Notes under the pieces: generated by a model
What the model saw: only the letters and a program-made list of their open reading frames with translations
Told to the model about the DNA's origin: nothing
The model's database searches: none
Position numbers and translations under genes: made by a program
Source of the DNA: Alkalihalophilus marmarensis DSM 21297
Lineage (GTDB): Bacteria > Bacillota > Bacilli > Bacillales > Bacillaceae_D
Direction of reading: 5' to 3'
DNA length: 64,000 nt
NCBI RefSeq assembly: GCF_000474275.2
Contig: NZ_ATAE01000067.1
Coordinates: forward strand, 17,904-81,903
Shown here: positions 25,137 to 35,217 of the stretch, piece by piece
How the letters are laid out: each line of letters starts with the position of its first letter
Numbering within the stretch: position 1 is the first letter of the stretch

Positions 25137-25517
25137 TTAACTGACAAGACTTTCTTGTCCGATAGCTGAAGCGATGGTTTCTAATGTTGATACATCCGTC
25201 ACATCAAATGCTATTGGCTGACGGCTGCGAACGATCATCATTCCTGTTTCTTCTCCTGCTGCATTTTTAATTGGGAATTTTAATTCTCCGTTACATTCCC
25301 ATTTTAGGTCGTCTTCTAAGCAGGAAGCGGCTACAAGCTTGTGATTTAAGTTTTCATACATATAGATCCCTACCCAATCGATATATGGAACTTGTTCAAC
25401 AAGGCTTTCCACCGTTTTGTTAAAAATCGATTGAAGACTCGCACGCTTGTACACGTGAGCCATGATTTGTAAGGATGCAACATCTGTTGGTATAGACACG
25501 AACAATCTCTCCTCCAC
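25137..25517 (-). CDS. GAF-domain protein
   Basis: 126 residues made of a single GAF-type sensor domain (ASLQSIFNKTVESLVEQVPYIDWVGIYMYE at the front, PIAFDVTDVSTLETIASAIGQE at the end). No output domain is present. The free-methionine sulfoxide reductase branch needs conserved cysteines that I do not find in the right positions, so that assignment is unlikely. It may bind a small ligand or partner. The start has GGAGAG upstream. Divergent from the rRNA methyltransferase gene. Confidence 0.75.
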   Translation of the reverse strand: MEERLFVSIPTDVASLQIMAHVYKRASLQSIFNKTVESLVEQVPYIDWVGIYMYENLNHKLVAASCLEDDLKWECNGELKFPIKNAAGEETGMMIVRSRQPIAFDVTDVSTLETIASAIGQESLVS

Positions 25518-25634
25518 TAAGTGTTTCCTTAACTTATTCTAACAGAGATGAAACGGGAAGCGACCTAGTAAGTTTAGGAAGAATGTACGATACATGCTAT
25601 AATAGGAGCCGGAAATGAGGACGGAGTTGATAAA

Positions 25635-27050
25635 ATGAAACAGCCATATAAACGAAATACGAAAGCTCAAGGTGATAGTCAGTCTGTTGAGTTAAACGTG
25701 GGCCAGAAAATCCCTTTATCCATCAAACGCCTTGGTATTAACGGGGAAGGGGTCGGCTATTTTAAACGTAAGGTTGTCTTTGTACCAGGAGCATTACCAG
25801 GTGAGGAAATAGTTGGGGAAGTGACAAAGGCAGGTGCTAGGTTCACAGAAGCTAAGATTTCGAAGATCAGAAAGAAGTCTAAGGAACGAATCGAGCCGCC
25901 TTGTCCGATCTATGATCAATGCGGTGGTTGTCAGCTGCAGCATATGGAATATCAGGCTACGCTTGTAAGTAAGCAAGATATTATTAGACAAGCTTTTGAA
26001 CGTCATACAAAGCTTAATATGGAGAAGCAGGTTATTCAGCCGACAATTGGAATGGAAGACCCTTGGTACTACCGAAATAAAAGCCAGCTGCAAGTTGCTA
26101 AAAAGGGCGGTCGTGTCATTGCTGGACTTTATGCGATGAATTCCCATAAGGTAATCGATTTATCAGCCTGTATGGTACAGCATAAAGCAACGAATAAAGT
26201 AACGAGAGTAATGAAACAGATATTAGCTGATTTAAACGTCTCTATTTATGATGAGCGTAAGCATAAAGGGCTTATTCGCACAATCGTTACTCGTGTCGGA
26301 TTTGAAACAGGCCATGTACAGGTCGTATTAGTGACGAATGAAAAGGAAATACCAAGACAGAATGTATTAATTGAAGAGATTAAGAAGCGCCTTCCTGAAG
26401 TGAATTCGCTTATGCAGAATATTAATGGCAACAAGACGTCGCTTATTTTTGGAGAAGAAACAGTCCACCTAGACGGGGAAGAAGTAATTGAAGAGAAACT
26501 TGGAGATATTTCATTTGAATTATCAGCAAGAGCGTTCTTTCAATTGAACCCTACCCAAACCGTTAAACTGTATAACGAAGCGAAGCGTGCAGCAAAGTTA
26601 ACTGGGACGGAAAAAGTGGTTGACGCGTATTGCGGAGTTGGGACAATCGGCTTATGGCTTGCTGATGGCGCAGAAGAAGTTCGAGGCATGGATGTGATTG
26701 AAGCTTCTATTATAGATGCAAGAGTGAATGCCGATAAGCATGGTTATGATCATTTTACGTACGAGGTAGGAACGGCTGAAGAATGGCTGCCTAAGTGGGT
26801 GAAAGAAGGATGGAAGCCAGATGTGGTCGTAGTAGACCCACCAAGAACAGGCTGTGACGAGACGTTGCTTCGTACTATTACGGATGTCAAACCAAAACGA
26901 GTTGTCTATGTATCCTGTAATCCATCGACTCTAGCCAAAGATGTGGAGTACTTAAGAACAAAAGGATATAAGGTAGATAATATTCAGCCAGTCGACATGT
27001 TCCCATGGACGGCGCAGGTTGAGAGTGTTACGGTGTTAGAGTTGAAATAG
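25635..27050 (+). CDS. rlmCD: 23S rRNA (uracil-5-)-methyltransferase RlmCD type
   Basis: 471 residues: basic N-terminal tail; TRAM RNA-binding domain (about 20-80); four-cysteine iron-sulfur motif ([14 protein letters not shown]); and a class I methyltransferase domain with [17 protein letters not shown] and the catalytic cysteine in [12 protein letters not shown]. Members methylate uridines 747 and 1939 of 23S rRNA in Gram-positives. Two paralogues exist in B. subtilis (YefA and YfjO); the pdaA neighbourhood hints at the YfjO locus. Confidence 0.9.
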   Translation: MKQPYKRNTKAQGDSQSVELNVGQKIPLSIKRLGINGEGVGYFKRKVVFVPGALPGEEIVGEVTKAGARFTEAKISKIRKKSKERIEPPCPIYDQCGGCQLQHMEYQATLVSKQDIIRQAFERHTKLNMEKQVIQPTIGMEDPWYYRNKSQLQVAKKGGRVIAGLYAMNSHKVIDLSACMVQHKATNKVTRVMKQILADLNVSIYDERKHKGLIRTIVTRVGFETGHVQVVLVTNEKEIPRQNVLIEEIKKRLPEVNSLMQNINGNKTSLIFGEETVHLDGEEVIEEKLGDISFELSARAFFQLNPTQTVKLYNEAKRAAKLTGTEKVVDAYCGVGTIGLWLADGAEEVRGMDVIEASIIDARVNADKHGYDHFTYEVGTAEEWLPKWVKEGWKPDVVVVDPPRTGCDETLLRTITDVKPKRVVYVSCNPSTLAKDVEYLRTKGYKVDNIQPVDMFPWTAQVESVTVLELK

Positions 27051-27098
27051 CTTGATCATTAATTTTATGGTTTTAGTTAAATATAAAGAATTTTTTGT

Positions 27099-27130
27099 TC
27101 CCTCGGATTAATGATTCGGGGGATTTTTTG
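27099..27130 (+). terminator. Terminator of rlmCD
   Basis: TCCCTCGGAT/ATTCGGGGGA stem with wobbles, followed by TTTTTTG. Confidence 0.7.
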
Positions 27131-27324
27131 TGATGGTGATCTTATTAACAAAATGAGTGAGTATCAATTATTTATCAACTGATTCCGGTTGGTAATACTT
27201 ATTTCTTGAAAAGGCTCAGCCTAGAATGTTTGATATGTAAGAGTAATTAGGAACAAAGACATATTATTACCTTCAATACATAAATAGTAATTATGGATAT
27301 TTATAGCATCGGAGGGATTACTAT

Positions 27325-28308
27325 ATGTGTACCGCTATTACTTTACAGTCAACCCAAGGTGAGAACTTCTTTGGAAGAACGATGGACTTTTCCTATCCAA
27401 TTGAACCTGGGATGTATGTTATACCTAGAAATTATGAATGGCACAGTCTAGCTACCAATAAACCATTCGCTAACGACTATAGCTTTATTTCTATTGGCCA
27501 GCAAACAGATGGTATGTTAGGTTTTTTCGATGGTGTAAATGAAAAAGGTTTTGCTTGTGCCGTTTTATATTTTGAAGGGTATGCGAATTATGATGTACCA
27601 ACAGTAGAAGACAAAGAGTCGATTGCTTCCCTAGATTTTGTTCATTATATGCTTGGGCGCTGCAGCTCTATAGAGGATATAAAGTCTCTATTAGAAAGCG
27701 TTCATATCGTAGGTATCCCAGACCCTGTTACACAAAAAGCAGCTCCCCTGCATTGGATTGCAACGGATCGCAGTGGTAAATGTGTTGTGATTGAACAAAC
27801 GAAAGCAGGCCTGGAGATAATTGATAACCCAATAGGAGTTATGGCGAATAGCCCGGATTTTCACTGGCATATGACCAACCTAAGAAATTACATGGGGGTT
27901 TCAACCACTCAAAAAAAGGAAGCTGAATGGGAAAATGTATTACTAACACCTTTTAGCCAAGGGGCAGGAACGAGACTTCTTCCCGGGGGCTTTACATCTC
28001 CTGAACGTTTTGTTCGTACGGCATTTCTAAAAACGCATATAGAAGTTCCTGCAAGCCGTTCTGAAGCCGTTATGTCGTGCTTTCATATTATGAACAGTGT
28101 TTATATTCCTAAAGGTATTGTGGTGACTGATAGAGATTCAATTGATTACACAAAATATGTTGCTTTTATCAATACGAAGACATGTGAATATTACTTCAAA
28201 ACATATGAAAATAATCAAATGATCACAGCAAGACTCAAAGATTATTCCACAAATGGTGGGCAGCCCATCTTTCTTGGAAGCATTGTAATCCCTCTTACCG
28301 TTGAATAG
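27325..28308 (+). CDS. Choloylglycine hydrolase / penicillin V acylase family
   Basis: 327 residues of the Ntn-hydrolase family C59. The catalytic cysteine is residue 2 (MCTAITL), exposed when the initiator Met is removed; the conserved Arg lies in FFGRTMDF and an Asn/Asp pair around NEKGFA. These cytoplasmic tetramers cleave amide bonds of bile salts, penicillin V or N-acyl homoserine lactones; a soil or soda-lake bacterium is unlikely to meet bile, so acyl-amide turnover is more plausible. B. subtilis YxeI is the likely relative. GGAGGG precedes the ATG. Confidence 0.88.
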   Translation: MCTAITLQSTQGENFFGRTMDFSYPIEPGMYVIPRNYEWHSLATNKPFANDYSFISIGQQTDGMLGFFDGVNEKGFACAVLYFEGYANYDVPTVEDKESIASLDFVHYMLGRCSSIEDIKSLLESVHIVGIPDPVTQKAAPLHWIATDRSGKCVVIEQTKAGLEIIDNPIGVMANSPDFHWHMTNLRNYMGVSTTQKKEAEWENVLLTPFSQGAGTRLLPGGFTSPERFVRTAFLKTHIEVPASRSEAVMSCFHIMNSVYIPKGIVVTDRDSIDYTKYVAFINTKTCEYYFKTYENNQMITARLKDYSTNGGQPIFLGSIVIPLTVE

Positions 28309-28377
28309 GGAGATATAATAATAAACAGTGGGCAAAAGGCAATCGCTAAAAATAGGTTGTGTAACAAAATACTAATC

Positions 28378-28416
28378 AATAGCAGCCAGGATCACATATT
28401 CCTGGCTGCTATTTTA
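28378..28416 (+). terminator. Terminator of the C59 hydrolase gene
   Basis: AATAGCAGCCAGGA/TCCTGGCTGCTATT perfect 14-bp stem followed by TT. Confidence 0.85.
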
Positions 28417-28504
28417 GTTTCTGATAAAAAAGTCCTGTTAGGAAAAAGGATTATCGTGTTTTGACTGTGAATAAGTATGTATAAACGAATAAAGGGGGAT
28501 TCCA

Positions 28505-30907
28505 TTGGCGATTCAGACGGGGGTAGGGCAACAGACGGTTAAGACGAAGAGAAAATGGCCTAAAATTGTAGGGATTACAGCAGTTGTATTGTTCATTGTG
28601 CTCATTGGGGCGGGAAGCTGGCTATATATGCAGATTGTTAAGCCGCTCCCAACAGTCGAGGGAGAAGTCACTCTCGAAGCTCTTGATGTGCCGGTATCTG
28701 TATGGCGAGACGAGATGGGGGTTCCTCATATTGAAGCTGAAAATGAGAAGGATCTCTATATTGCTCAAGGATATGTAACAGCTCAAGACAGATTATTTCA
28801 AATGGATTTAAGCCGTAGACAAGCTTCAGGTATGTTAAGTGAAGTTATAGGTGAGGCGGCTCTTGATACGGATAAATTTTTTCGCTCATTTGGCTTAAGA
28901 AGGGCAGCAGAGGCATCAGCAGAATTGTATTCAGATGAAGCGAAAGAGGCGCTTAGCGCCTATGCGATCGGTGTTAATGCATTTATTCGTGAAGCGAAAG
29001 AAAAGGGTACCTTGCCAATTGAGTTCCGAATCTTAGGGTATGAACCGGAGGAATGGACAGAGACAGATTCTTTAACAATCGGAAAATACATGGCGTTTGA
29101 TTTAGGGGGACATTGGGAAGGCCAAGCATTTAGATATTATTTAGCGCAAAACTTTTCAGAGGAGGAAGCACTTGAGTTGTTTCCTAGCTATCCTGAGGAC
29201 GGGGCGCTTGTCATGGAGGAGTTAAAAGCACATAAGCTTGATTTAACTGACCGTTTTCTCGCAGCTGTCATTCCCGATCCTTTTAACGGGAGTAATAACT
29301 GGGTTCTAAGCGGAGATAAGACCGAGACGGGGATGCCGATTCTAGCGGATGATCCACATTTAGGATTAGCGACACCAGCCATTTGGTATGAAACTCATCT
29401 GCAGTCACCTGAACAAAATGTGACTGGCGTTATTTTTGCAGGGGTTCCAGGCATTATTTTAGGACATAACGAAAACATTGCTTGGGGCGTGACAAACGTA
29501 GGTCCTGATGTGCAGGATCTTTATATCGAAAGAAGACATGCTGAAGACGCTTACTTATTTGAGTATATCGGAGAGTGGGAGAAAGCAACGGTATATGATG
29601 AGCTGATTAAAGTAAAAGACGCGGAAGATGTTCATTATGAAGTCGTTGAAACAAGACATGGCCCGATCATTTCAGAATTCGCCTATGATGACGATGATGA
29701 ATATGCCCTTGCCCTGAGATGGACAGCACATCTTCCTTCACCTGAATTAGAAGCTGTGTTGAAGTTTAATAAAGCAACTGATTGGGACAGCTTTAGCGAG
29801 GCACTTGAATCCTTTCATACACCGGCACAAAATTTTGTCTTTGCAGATGTCAACGGAACGATTGCTTATCGTGCAAACGGCTTAATTCCTATCCGCTCTA
29901 AAGGAGACAGCTTAACTCCTGTGCCTGGCTGGACTGGGGAATACGAATGGGAAGGCTTTATCCCATGGGAGGAGCTGCCGACTGTGGTCAATCCTGAACA
30001 AGGGTTTATTGCAACGGCCAACAATAAGATTGTGAATGATGATTACCCATATCATATCACTCACACATGGGCTCAGCCGTTTAGACAGCAGCGGATTTAT
30101 GATGTACTTGGAAGCGGAGATACATTTACGACAGAAGATATGAAACAGCTGCAGAATGATATTCATAATTTACAAGCAGAAGAAATGCTCCCAATATTAT
30201 TAAATAGTGTAGAAGATTCTGCAGAGTTAAGGGATGAAGATCAACAGGCGTTAAAACTTCTTCGCGAGTGGGATTTTAAAGATCATAAAGATTTAGGGGC
30301 GCCGCTTATTTTTCATTTATGGATGCAGCAAGTTTCTGATGAGCTCTTTAAAGATCGAATTAATGAATCAATGATGGAGCTTTTTGATAACCGTGCTGGT
30401 GCAGTAGATGAATTAATCAGGCGAGCAGACCGCGGAGAGAGAAGTGAATGGATCGAAGCACAAGGAGGAATTGATCAGTTGTTGTTGACATCCTTACAAG
30501 AGACGACTGACCGAATCGTTCGGCTGCAAGGAAGTGATGCAAATGAATGGAATTGGGGAGAGTTTCATTCAGTCGCATTTGCTCATCCGCTCTCTAGTGT
30601 AGCTCCTCTTCATCTACTATTTAACAGCGAGCCGACGCCAATGAGCGGAAGTCGTGTCACGGTGATGGCGGCGAGTTGGAATGCTGACACGGGAAATGTT
30701 ACAAATGGTGCAGGCTGGAGAGGGGTCATGGATCTTTCAGATTTATCTAGAAGTGAGCATGTAGTAGGCCCTGGTCAATCAGGTCATGTTAGAAGCCCTT
30801 GGTACCACAACCAAATAAAAGATTGGACACAAGCAGGCTATCATAAAACATTGCTCAACCCTGAAGAATACCAAACAAAAAGTAAGCATTTGATGCTGAC
30901 ACCATAG
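28505..30907 (+). CDS. Penicillin-amidase-family acylase (S45)
   Basis: 800 residues. A TTG start with AAAGGGGG upstream is the best supported. There is an N-terminal membrane anchor or signal (about 18-40), then the alpha chain, then the autoprocessing site before Ser263 (FNGSNNWVL), which becomes the N-terminal nucleophile of the beta chain. The family hydrolyses penicillins, cephalosporins or N-acyl homoserine lactones outside the membrane. The substrate is not predictable. It follows another acyl-amide hydrolase gene but has a terminator between them. Confidence 0.9.
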   Translation: MAIQTGVGQQTVKTKRKWPKIVGITAVVLFIVLIGAGSWLYMQIVKPLPTVEGEVTLEALDVPVSVWRDEMGVPHIEAENEKDLYIAQGYVTAQDRLFQMDLSRRQASGMLSEVIGEAALDTDKFFRSFGLRRAAEASAELYSDEAKEALSAYAIGVNAFIREAKEKGTLPIEFRILGYEPEEWTETDSLTIGKYMAFDLGGHWEGQAFRYYLAQNFSEEEALELFPSYPEDGALVMEELKAHKLDLTDRFLAAVIPDPFNGSNNWVLSGDKTETGMPILADDPHLGLATPAIWYETHLQSPEQNVTGVIFAGVPGIILGHNENIAWGVTNVGPDVQDLYIERRHAEDAYLFEYIGEWEKATVYDELIKVKDAEDVHYEVVETRHGPIISEFAYDDDDEYALALRWTAHLPSPELEAVLKFNKATDWDSFSEALESFHTPAQNFVFADVNGTIAYRANGLIPIRSKGDSLTPVPGWTGEYEWEGFIPWEELPTVVNPEQGFIATANNKIVNDDYPYHITHTWAQPFRQQRIYDVLGSGDTFTTEDMKQLQNDIHNLQAEEMLPILLNSVEDSAELRDEDQQALKLLREWDFKDHKDLGAPLIFHLWMQQVSDELFKDRINESMMELFDNRAGAVDELIRRADRGERSEWIEAQGGIDQLLLTSLQETTDRIVRLQGSDANEWNWGEFHSVAFAHPLSSVAPLHLLFNSEPTPMSGSRVTVMAASWNADTGNVTNGAGWRGVMDLSDLSRSEHVVGPGQSGHVRSPWYHNQIKDWTQAGYHKTLLNPEEYQTKSKHLMLTP

Positions 30908-30910
30908 CAA

Positions 30911-30947
30911 AAAAATCCTCTATGCTGCATAAGGCATAGAGGATTTT
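30911..30947. terminator. Bidirectional terminator
   Basis: AAAAATCCTCTATGC/GCATAGAGGATTTTT perfect 15-bp stem shared by the acylase and the convergent TM2-like gene. Confidence 0.9.
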
Positions 30948-30953
30948 TATTAG

Positions 30954-31217
30954 TTAAGCATCTGCTTGAATCACATTTTGCTGTTTGTTTAACTCTTCAG
31001 CCTGTCTGTAAGCATCGACCATACCCCAAATCCACATAATAGGATAAGTGATAAAACCGATAACAACAAAAAAAAGCAGCGCATTAATAAATTGAATAAA
31101 CATAAATAAGAGCCCTTTACCGATTTGTCCATTGTAGATTTGCCCAAGTCCACACCAGAGTGCGCTTAATACAGCCGCCAGTCCAGCGTTTTTAAGAGGT
31201 TGAACAGGTTGTGACAT
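30954..31217 (-). CDS. TM2-like small membrane protein
   Basis: 87 residues with two hydrophobic helices separated by a short turn. It opens with the pattern NAGLAAVLSALWCGLGQIYNGQIGKG and closes with PIMWIWGMVDAYR, both typical of TM2-domain proteins. The role of such proteins in bacteria is unclear. It lies alone, convergent to the acylase. Confidence 0.8.
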   Translation of the reverse strand: MSQPVQPLKNAGLAAVLSALWCGLGQIYNGQIGKGLLFMFIQFINALLFFVVIGFITYPIMWIWGMVDAYRQAEELNKQQNVIQADA

Positions 31218-31385
31218 CTTATCGCCTCATTTCTAAGTTGAATAGATTTTTTGAAAAGGCACTACATCATTATGTATGACACGAAGCGGATGGATATTCA
31301 TGCTTGTGGTGTACAGAGGAGAATCATTTTCTAAGTAGGGTAAACACGATATAATGAGGCAATATAAGAAATGGAGGTGTTAGTA

Positions 31386-32288
31386 ATGGAGCGTATCCAA
31401 CTAACAGAAGACCTGTCATTTTCCCGTTTTGTACATGGGTTATGGCGTTTATCAGATTGGAATATTACAAAACAAGAGGCTATCTCTTTAATCAACGAAG
31501 TGTTAGAAACGGGCATTACAACGTTTGACCATGCTGATATTTATGGGAGCTACACATGTGAGGAACGTTTTGGAGAAGCTTTAGCTCTCATGCCATCAAT
31601 CCGCGAGAAAATGGAGATTGTTACAAAATGCGGTATTGTACTGGAGTCTGAAAATCGTCCAGAGCATCGTTCCCACCATTATAATACGTCAAAAAAACAT
31701 ATTATTCAGTCGGCAGAAAGATCGCTGGCCAATTTGCATACGGACTATATTGATGTCTTACTTATTCATCGTCCTGACCCAATGATGGACCCTAGTGAAG
31801 TTGCTGAGGCATTCTCTCAGTTAAAGAAAGAAGGGAAAGTAAGAGCATTTGGAGTCTCTAACTTCAAGGAACATCAGTTGTCGATGCTGCAATCATATCT
31901 AGATGAAAAGCTGGTAACAAATCAAATCGAAGTTTCTCCTTATGAACTTGAAAATATTCATGATGGGACACTGAATGTTTGTCTGCGTGAGCGCATAGCT
32001 CCTATGGCTTGGTCACCTCTTGCAGGAGGGAAGCTATTTACAGGAGAAGATGATAAGAGTATTAGACTGCGAGAATCATTAACAAAGATCCAACACGAGA
32101 CAGGGGCAGCCTCTATGGATCAAGTCGCTTATGCATGGCTGTTGAAGCACCCAGCAAAGATCATGCCGATCATTGGATCAGGAAATATCGAACGGATTCA
32201 AGGGGCAGCTGCATCGGCAGAGATTGAACTGACCTTAGATCAATGGTTTGAGATTTTGCATAGTTCGATGGGACACGAAGTACCTTAA
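31386..32288 (+). CDS. Aldo/keto reductase
   Basis: 300 residues from ATG 31386, chosen because GGAGGTG lies seven bases upstream (an in-frame ATG at 31371 overlaps that site). TIM-barrel fold. The catalytic residues Asp-Tyr-Lys-His of the family fit FDHADIYGSYTCE, IVTKCG and LLIHRPDP, and the NADPH-binding region contains IIGSG. It resembles the YcsN/YdhF group of oxidoreductases. The natural substrate is unknown. A bidirectional terminator follows. Confidence 0.88.
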   Translation: MERIQLTEDLSFSRFVHGLWRLSDWNITKQEAISLINEVLETGITTFDHADIYGSYTCEERFGEALALMPSIREKMEIVTKCGIVLESENRPEHRSHHYNTSKKHIIQSAERSLANLHTDYIDVLLIHRPDPMMDPSEVAEAFSQLKKEGKVRAFGVSNFKEHQLSMLQSYLDEKLVTNQIEVSPYELENIHDGTLNVCLRERIAPMAWSPLAGGKLFTGEDDKSIRLRESLTKIQHETGAASMDQVAYAWLLKHPAKIMPIIGSGNIERIQGAAASAEIELTLDQWFEILHSSMGHEVP

Positions 32289-32327
32289 GTTTTCGTCTGT
32301 TAAACTAAGAATGCGTCACTGCAAAAA

Positions 32328-32365
32328 AAAGGGATCAGTCCGAATAAGAGACTGATCCTTCTTTA
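32328..32365. terminator. Bidirectional terminator
   Basis: AAGGGATCAGTC/GACTGATCCTT stem with A and T tracts either side, between convergent genes. Confidence 0.8.
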
Positions 32366-33121
32366 TTATAGATAATCCTGAACCGCTACTACTTCTCCAT
32401 TAGGAAAAGAATCAGTCTCTAACAGCTGAACGACCACTTCAGCCACCTGTTTCGGAGGAAGGAGTTTTCCTTCTTCTTTATAGTTCTGGAATGTTTCAAC
32501 GTTAATAAAATCTTCTTTTGCTGAAGAACGGATTTCTGCTTGCATGTCGGTGTCCATAATTCCTGGATAGAACGAAAGCACTTTGACTGGATGCTCTGTC
32601 TTTTCCTGATCAAGCGCTGCCCCTTGACTAAATAAGTCTAACCCAGCCTTAGAACTTCCATAGCTGCTCCATCCATAGATAGGTCGCTTAGCTGCCCCTG
32701 ATGACACATTAATCACTCGTTTTTCACATTGAAGTGATGCAGTCATCTTGCAAAACGATGAAATCATCAGCATCGGCGCTACTAAATTTACATGCTGGCT
32801 TTTAATGATCTCTTCAGCATCACATCTTTCTATTGGCTTGATAGGAGCAACAATGCCAGCGTTGTTAACAAGATGGATGCTCTTAGCACTCTTTTTATCG
32901 ATACGATTAAATACTTCGTCCATTAAATTTTCCATTTTTTCTATATTCACAAGATCAAATTGAATAGGTGTGAACTTTCCGCCTCTATCTTCAACTAATG
33001 CTTGAAGCTCTTGATTCTCTCCTCGTGCAATACTAATAATATGAGTACCTTCTTTGGCAAATGATTTCACAATCTCTTCTCCTAAACCTCTTGTCCCGCC
33101 TGTGATAATTAAGTAATTCAT
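32366..33121 (-). CDS. Short-chain dehydrogenase, YueD/benzil reductase type
   Basis: 251 residues. Rossmann fold with TGGTRGLGEEI for the cofactor, NNAG, and the catalytic Ser and YGSSKAG lysine motif (YxxxK). The overall pattern (KAGLDLFSQGAALDQE, FYPGIMDTDMQ) resembles the benzil reductase (S-benzoin forming) YueD of B. subtilis. The natural substrate is probably a carbonyl metabolite. Its reading direction is opposite to the following peptidase gene. Confidence 0.82.
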   Translation of the reverse strand: MNYLIITGGTRGLGEEIVKSFAKEGTHIISIARGENQELQALVEDRGGKFTPIQFDLVNIEKMENLMDEVFNRIDKKSAKSIHLVNNAGIVAPIKPIERCDAEEIIKSQHVNLVAPMLMISSFCKMTASLQCEKRVINVSSGAAKRPIYGWSSYGSSKAGLDLFSQGAALDQEKTEHPVKVLSFYPGIMDTDMQAEIRSSAKEDFINVETFQNYKEEGKLLPPKQVAEVVVQLLETDSFPNGEVVAVQDYL

Positions 33122-33293
33122 TTCTACCCTCTCCTCCGTTAATCTTTCATTTAATCTTTCATTATTTTACCATAAGGCTTGCAGGTAGTTAAAAAGGATA
33201 CATAGGAAAGATTGAATAGTTGTGATATTCTGACATAAGACATGTGAAAAGCTAATGTAGATTGACATGCAAGGTTTGAAATGAGGTGGTGCA

Positions 33294-34958
33294 ATGAATC
33301 GGGATATAAGAGGCAGTGGGAATATGAAAGGTAATTGGAATTCAAAAGAGAAGCTCATTCATTTACTTGGAGAGCTGACTGAAGTAGAAAGTGTCGTGGG
33401 AACGTCTAAAGAAGTAGAAATGGGAGAGAAGATAGAAGAGCTTGTTGGACAGATTGAATACTTCAAAGCACATCCAGAGGCCGTTTGCAGAATTCCTATT
33501 AAGGATGACCATTGGAATCGTTTTAGTGTAACAGCAGTTTATGAAGGCAATCCAGATGATTCGTCGGCTTACGTTCTATTAAGTCATTTTGATGTGGTAG
33601 GGGTGGATGATTTCGGTCAATATAAAGATCTAGCCTTTGACCACCACAGATATACGAAACAATTAGAGCAGCTTGAAGATCTCTCAGAAGATGCAGCAGC
33701 AGACTTAGCAACTGGAGAATGGCTTTTTGGACGTGGAGTAATGGATATGAAAGCCGGTCTAGCAGTCCAGCTGGCCGTAATGAGTGATGCGATTGAGAAT
33801 CGGAAACCAATCAATCTTATTTTGCTTGCAACCCCAGATGAAGAAAGAAACTCAGAAGGAATGCTTGCGGCTGTTGAGTGGTTAGCTGAGTTGAAGCAAA
33901 CAAAAGGATATGATCAAATGGTCGGGATTTGTTCAGAGCCTAGCTTCACAAGCTTTCCTGGAGATCAATCTAAATATGTCTATACTGGCTCAGTTGGTAA
34001 AATGCTGCCGCTTGTTTGTGCGGTTGGACTTGAGACGCATGTTGGTGAACCGCTTGCCGGAGTGAATGCATCTTGGATGATCTCAGAGGTAGTTTCTGAG
34101 ATGGAGTTATCTGACCGTTTTTATGAACAAAGCGGGGAGGAGATCGTTCCCCCGCCAACGGTGCTGCGTCTTGCTGATTTGAAGTATGAGTACAATGTGC
34201 AAACTCCTACATTTGCTTATGCAACATTTAATATTTTGACCTATACGAAAACCGTACAGGATGTATTAGATGAAGTAAACGAGGTTGTATCTGATTCTGC
34301 TACTAAAATTAATCAAAGACTAAGCGACCGTTATCAAACGTATAAAGTGAAGCGTCAGCACCCTGCTGTTTCTGTTTATACGTACGGAGAACTTAAAGAG
34401 AGAGGAACGGCTTTATACGGTGAATCTTTTACAGCTCAATTAGAGAGCATTTCAAAGCGTGTATATCAAAATGGGGGAGATACACGAGATGTCACCATTG
34501 CCCTTGCAAAAGAAGTTGGAGACTATTTTGTTGACCTTGCGCCTTTCTATCTAGTGATGCTCGCGCCGCCATTTTATCCTTCGGTAAGACTAGAAGAGAA
34601 AAATGCGGATGAAGCAGCATTGCTTCATGAGGTAGGAGAGCTGCAAAAGTGGACCGAAGAAACATTTGGAGAGAACATTAGCAGAATGCATTATTTCCCG
34701 GGCCTGTCTGATGTTAGCTATGGGAAAATGGATAAGGACTTAAAAGTTAAACAAACCCTTGAGCGAGAAATGCCTGCCTTATCAAATGGATATGACTTGC
34801 CAATCACCGCCATACAGAGTTTACAAATGGCTACTGTGAATATTGGACCATATGGAAAAGATGCACATAAACGTACAGAGCGGCTGCATCTGCCATTTTT
34901 TACAGATGTCACACCGTGCATGTTAATGAAGTTTATTGATCAGATGATAAAGAAGTAA
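33294..34958 (+). CDS. rocB: RocB-like M20-family peptidase
   Basis: 554 residues, close to RocB of B. subtilis. Metal-ligand motifs of M20 peptidases are present: LLSHFDVVG (H-x-D), GRGVMDMKAG and TPDEERNSEGM (EE pair). RocB is linked with arginine/ornithine use, but its exact reaction is not known; no rocA, rocC or rocD lies nearby here. The first ATG has GAGGTGGTG six bases upstream; ATG 33324 is an alternative. Its transcript probably runs through array 4 to the hairpin at 35177. Confidence 0.82.
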   Translation: MNRDIRGSGNMKGNWNSKEKLIHLLGELTEVESVVGTSKEVEMGEKIEELVGQIEYFKAHPEAVCRIPIKDDHWNRFSVTAVYEGNPDDSSAYVLLSHFDVVGVDDFGQYKDLAFDHHRYTKQLEQLEDLSEDAAADLATGEWLFGRGVMDMKAGLAVQLAVMSDAIENRKPINLILLATPDEERNSEGMLAAVEWLAELKQTKGYDQMVGICSEPSFTSFPGDQSKYVYTGSVGKMLPLVCAVGLETHVGEPLAGVNASWMISEVVSEMELSDRFYEQSGEEIVPPPTVLRLADLKYEYNVQTPTFAYATFNILTYTKTVQDVLDEVNEVVSDSATKINQRLSDRYQTYKVKRQHPAVSVYTYGELKERGTALYGESFTAQLESISKRVYQNGGDTRDVTIALAKEVGDYFVDLAPFYLVMLAPPFYPSVRLEEKNADEAALLHEVGELQKWTEETFGENISRMHYFPGLSDVSYGKMDKDLKVKQTLEREMPALSNGYDLPITAIQSLQMATVNIGPYGKDAHKRTERLHLPFFTDVTPCMLMKFIDQMIKK

Positions 34959-34991
34959 GAAGAGAGAGCGATCAGCTGGACATTAGGCTGC

Positions 34992-35166
34992 AATTGTATA
35001 ATTTCAGGCTGTTTAAGCGTCAGTCAAAGAGCTTATTGCGTGGGTGTTTGTAGTTATTGCGTGAGGTGAAGAGTTAATTGCGCCGATCTCGTGTATATGC
35101 GTCTATTCAGCGAAGTTATGCGTCAGTGCTAAGCTTAATTGTTTTATTTCCGCTGACTATTGCGTC
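34992..35166 (-). repeat. Nine-motif 21-bp-period array, copy 4
   Basis: Minus-strand motif starts are 35164, 35143, 35122, 35101, 35082, 35061, 35040, 35019 and 34998. The steps are 21,21,19,21,21,21,21 after the first 21-bp step, that is with the 19-bp step one motif earlier when ends are aligned this way (35101 to 35082); counting from 35164 it separates motifs 4 and 5. Motif 9 is TACAATTG and motif 8 CGCTTAAACAG. Between convergent rocB and the ABC ATPase. Confidence 0.85.
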
Positions 35167-35176
35167 AAATATAGTG

Positions 35177-35214
35177 AAAGGAGCTGGCCACTGGGCTAGC
35201 TCCTTTATTTTTTC
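35177..35214 (+). terminator. Terminator after array 4
   Basis: AAAGGAGCTGGCC/GGGCTAGCTCCTTT stem (imperfect centre) followed by ATTTTTTC. Confidence 0.75.
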
Positions 35215-35217
35215 TTG

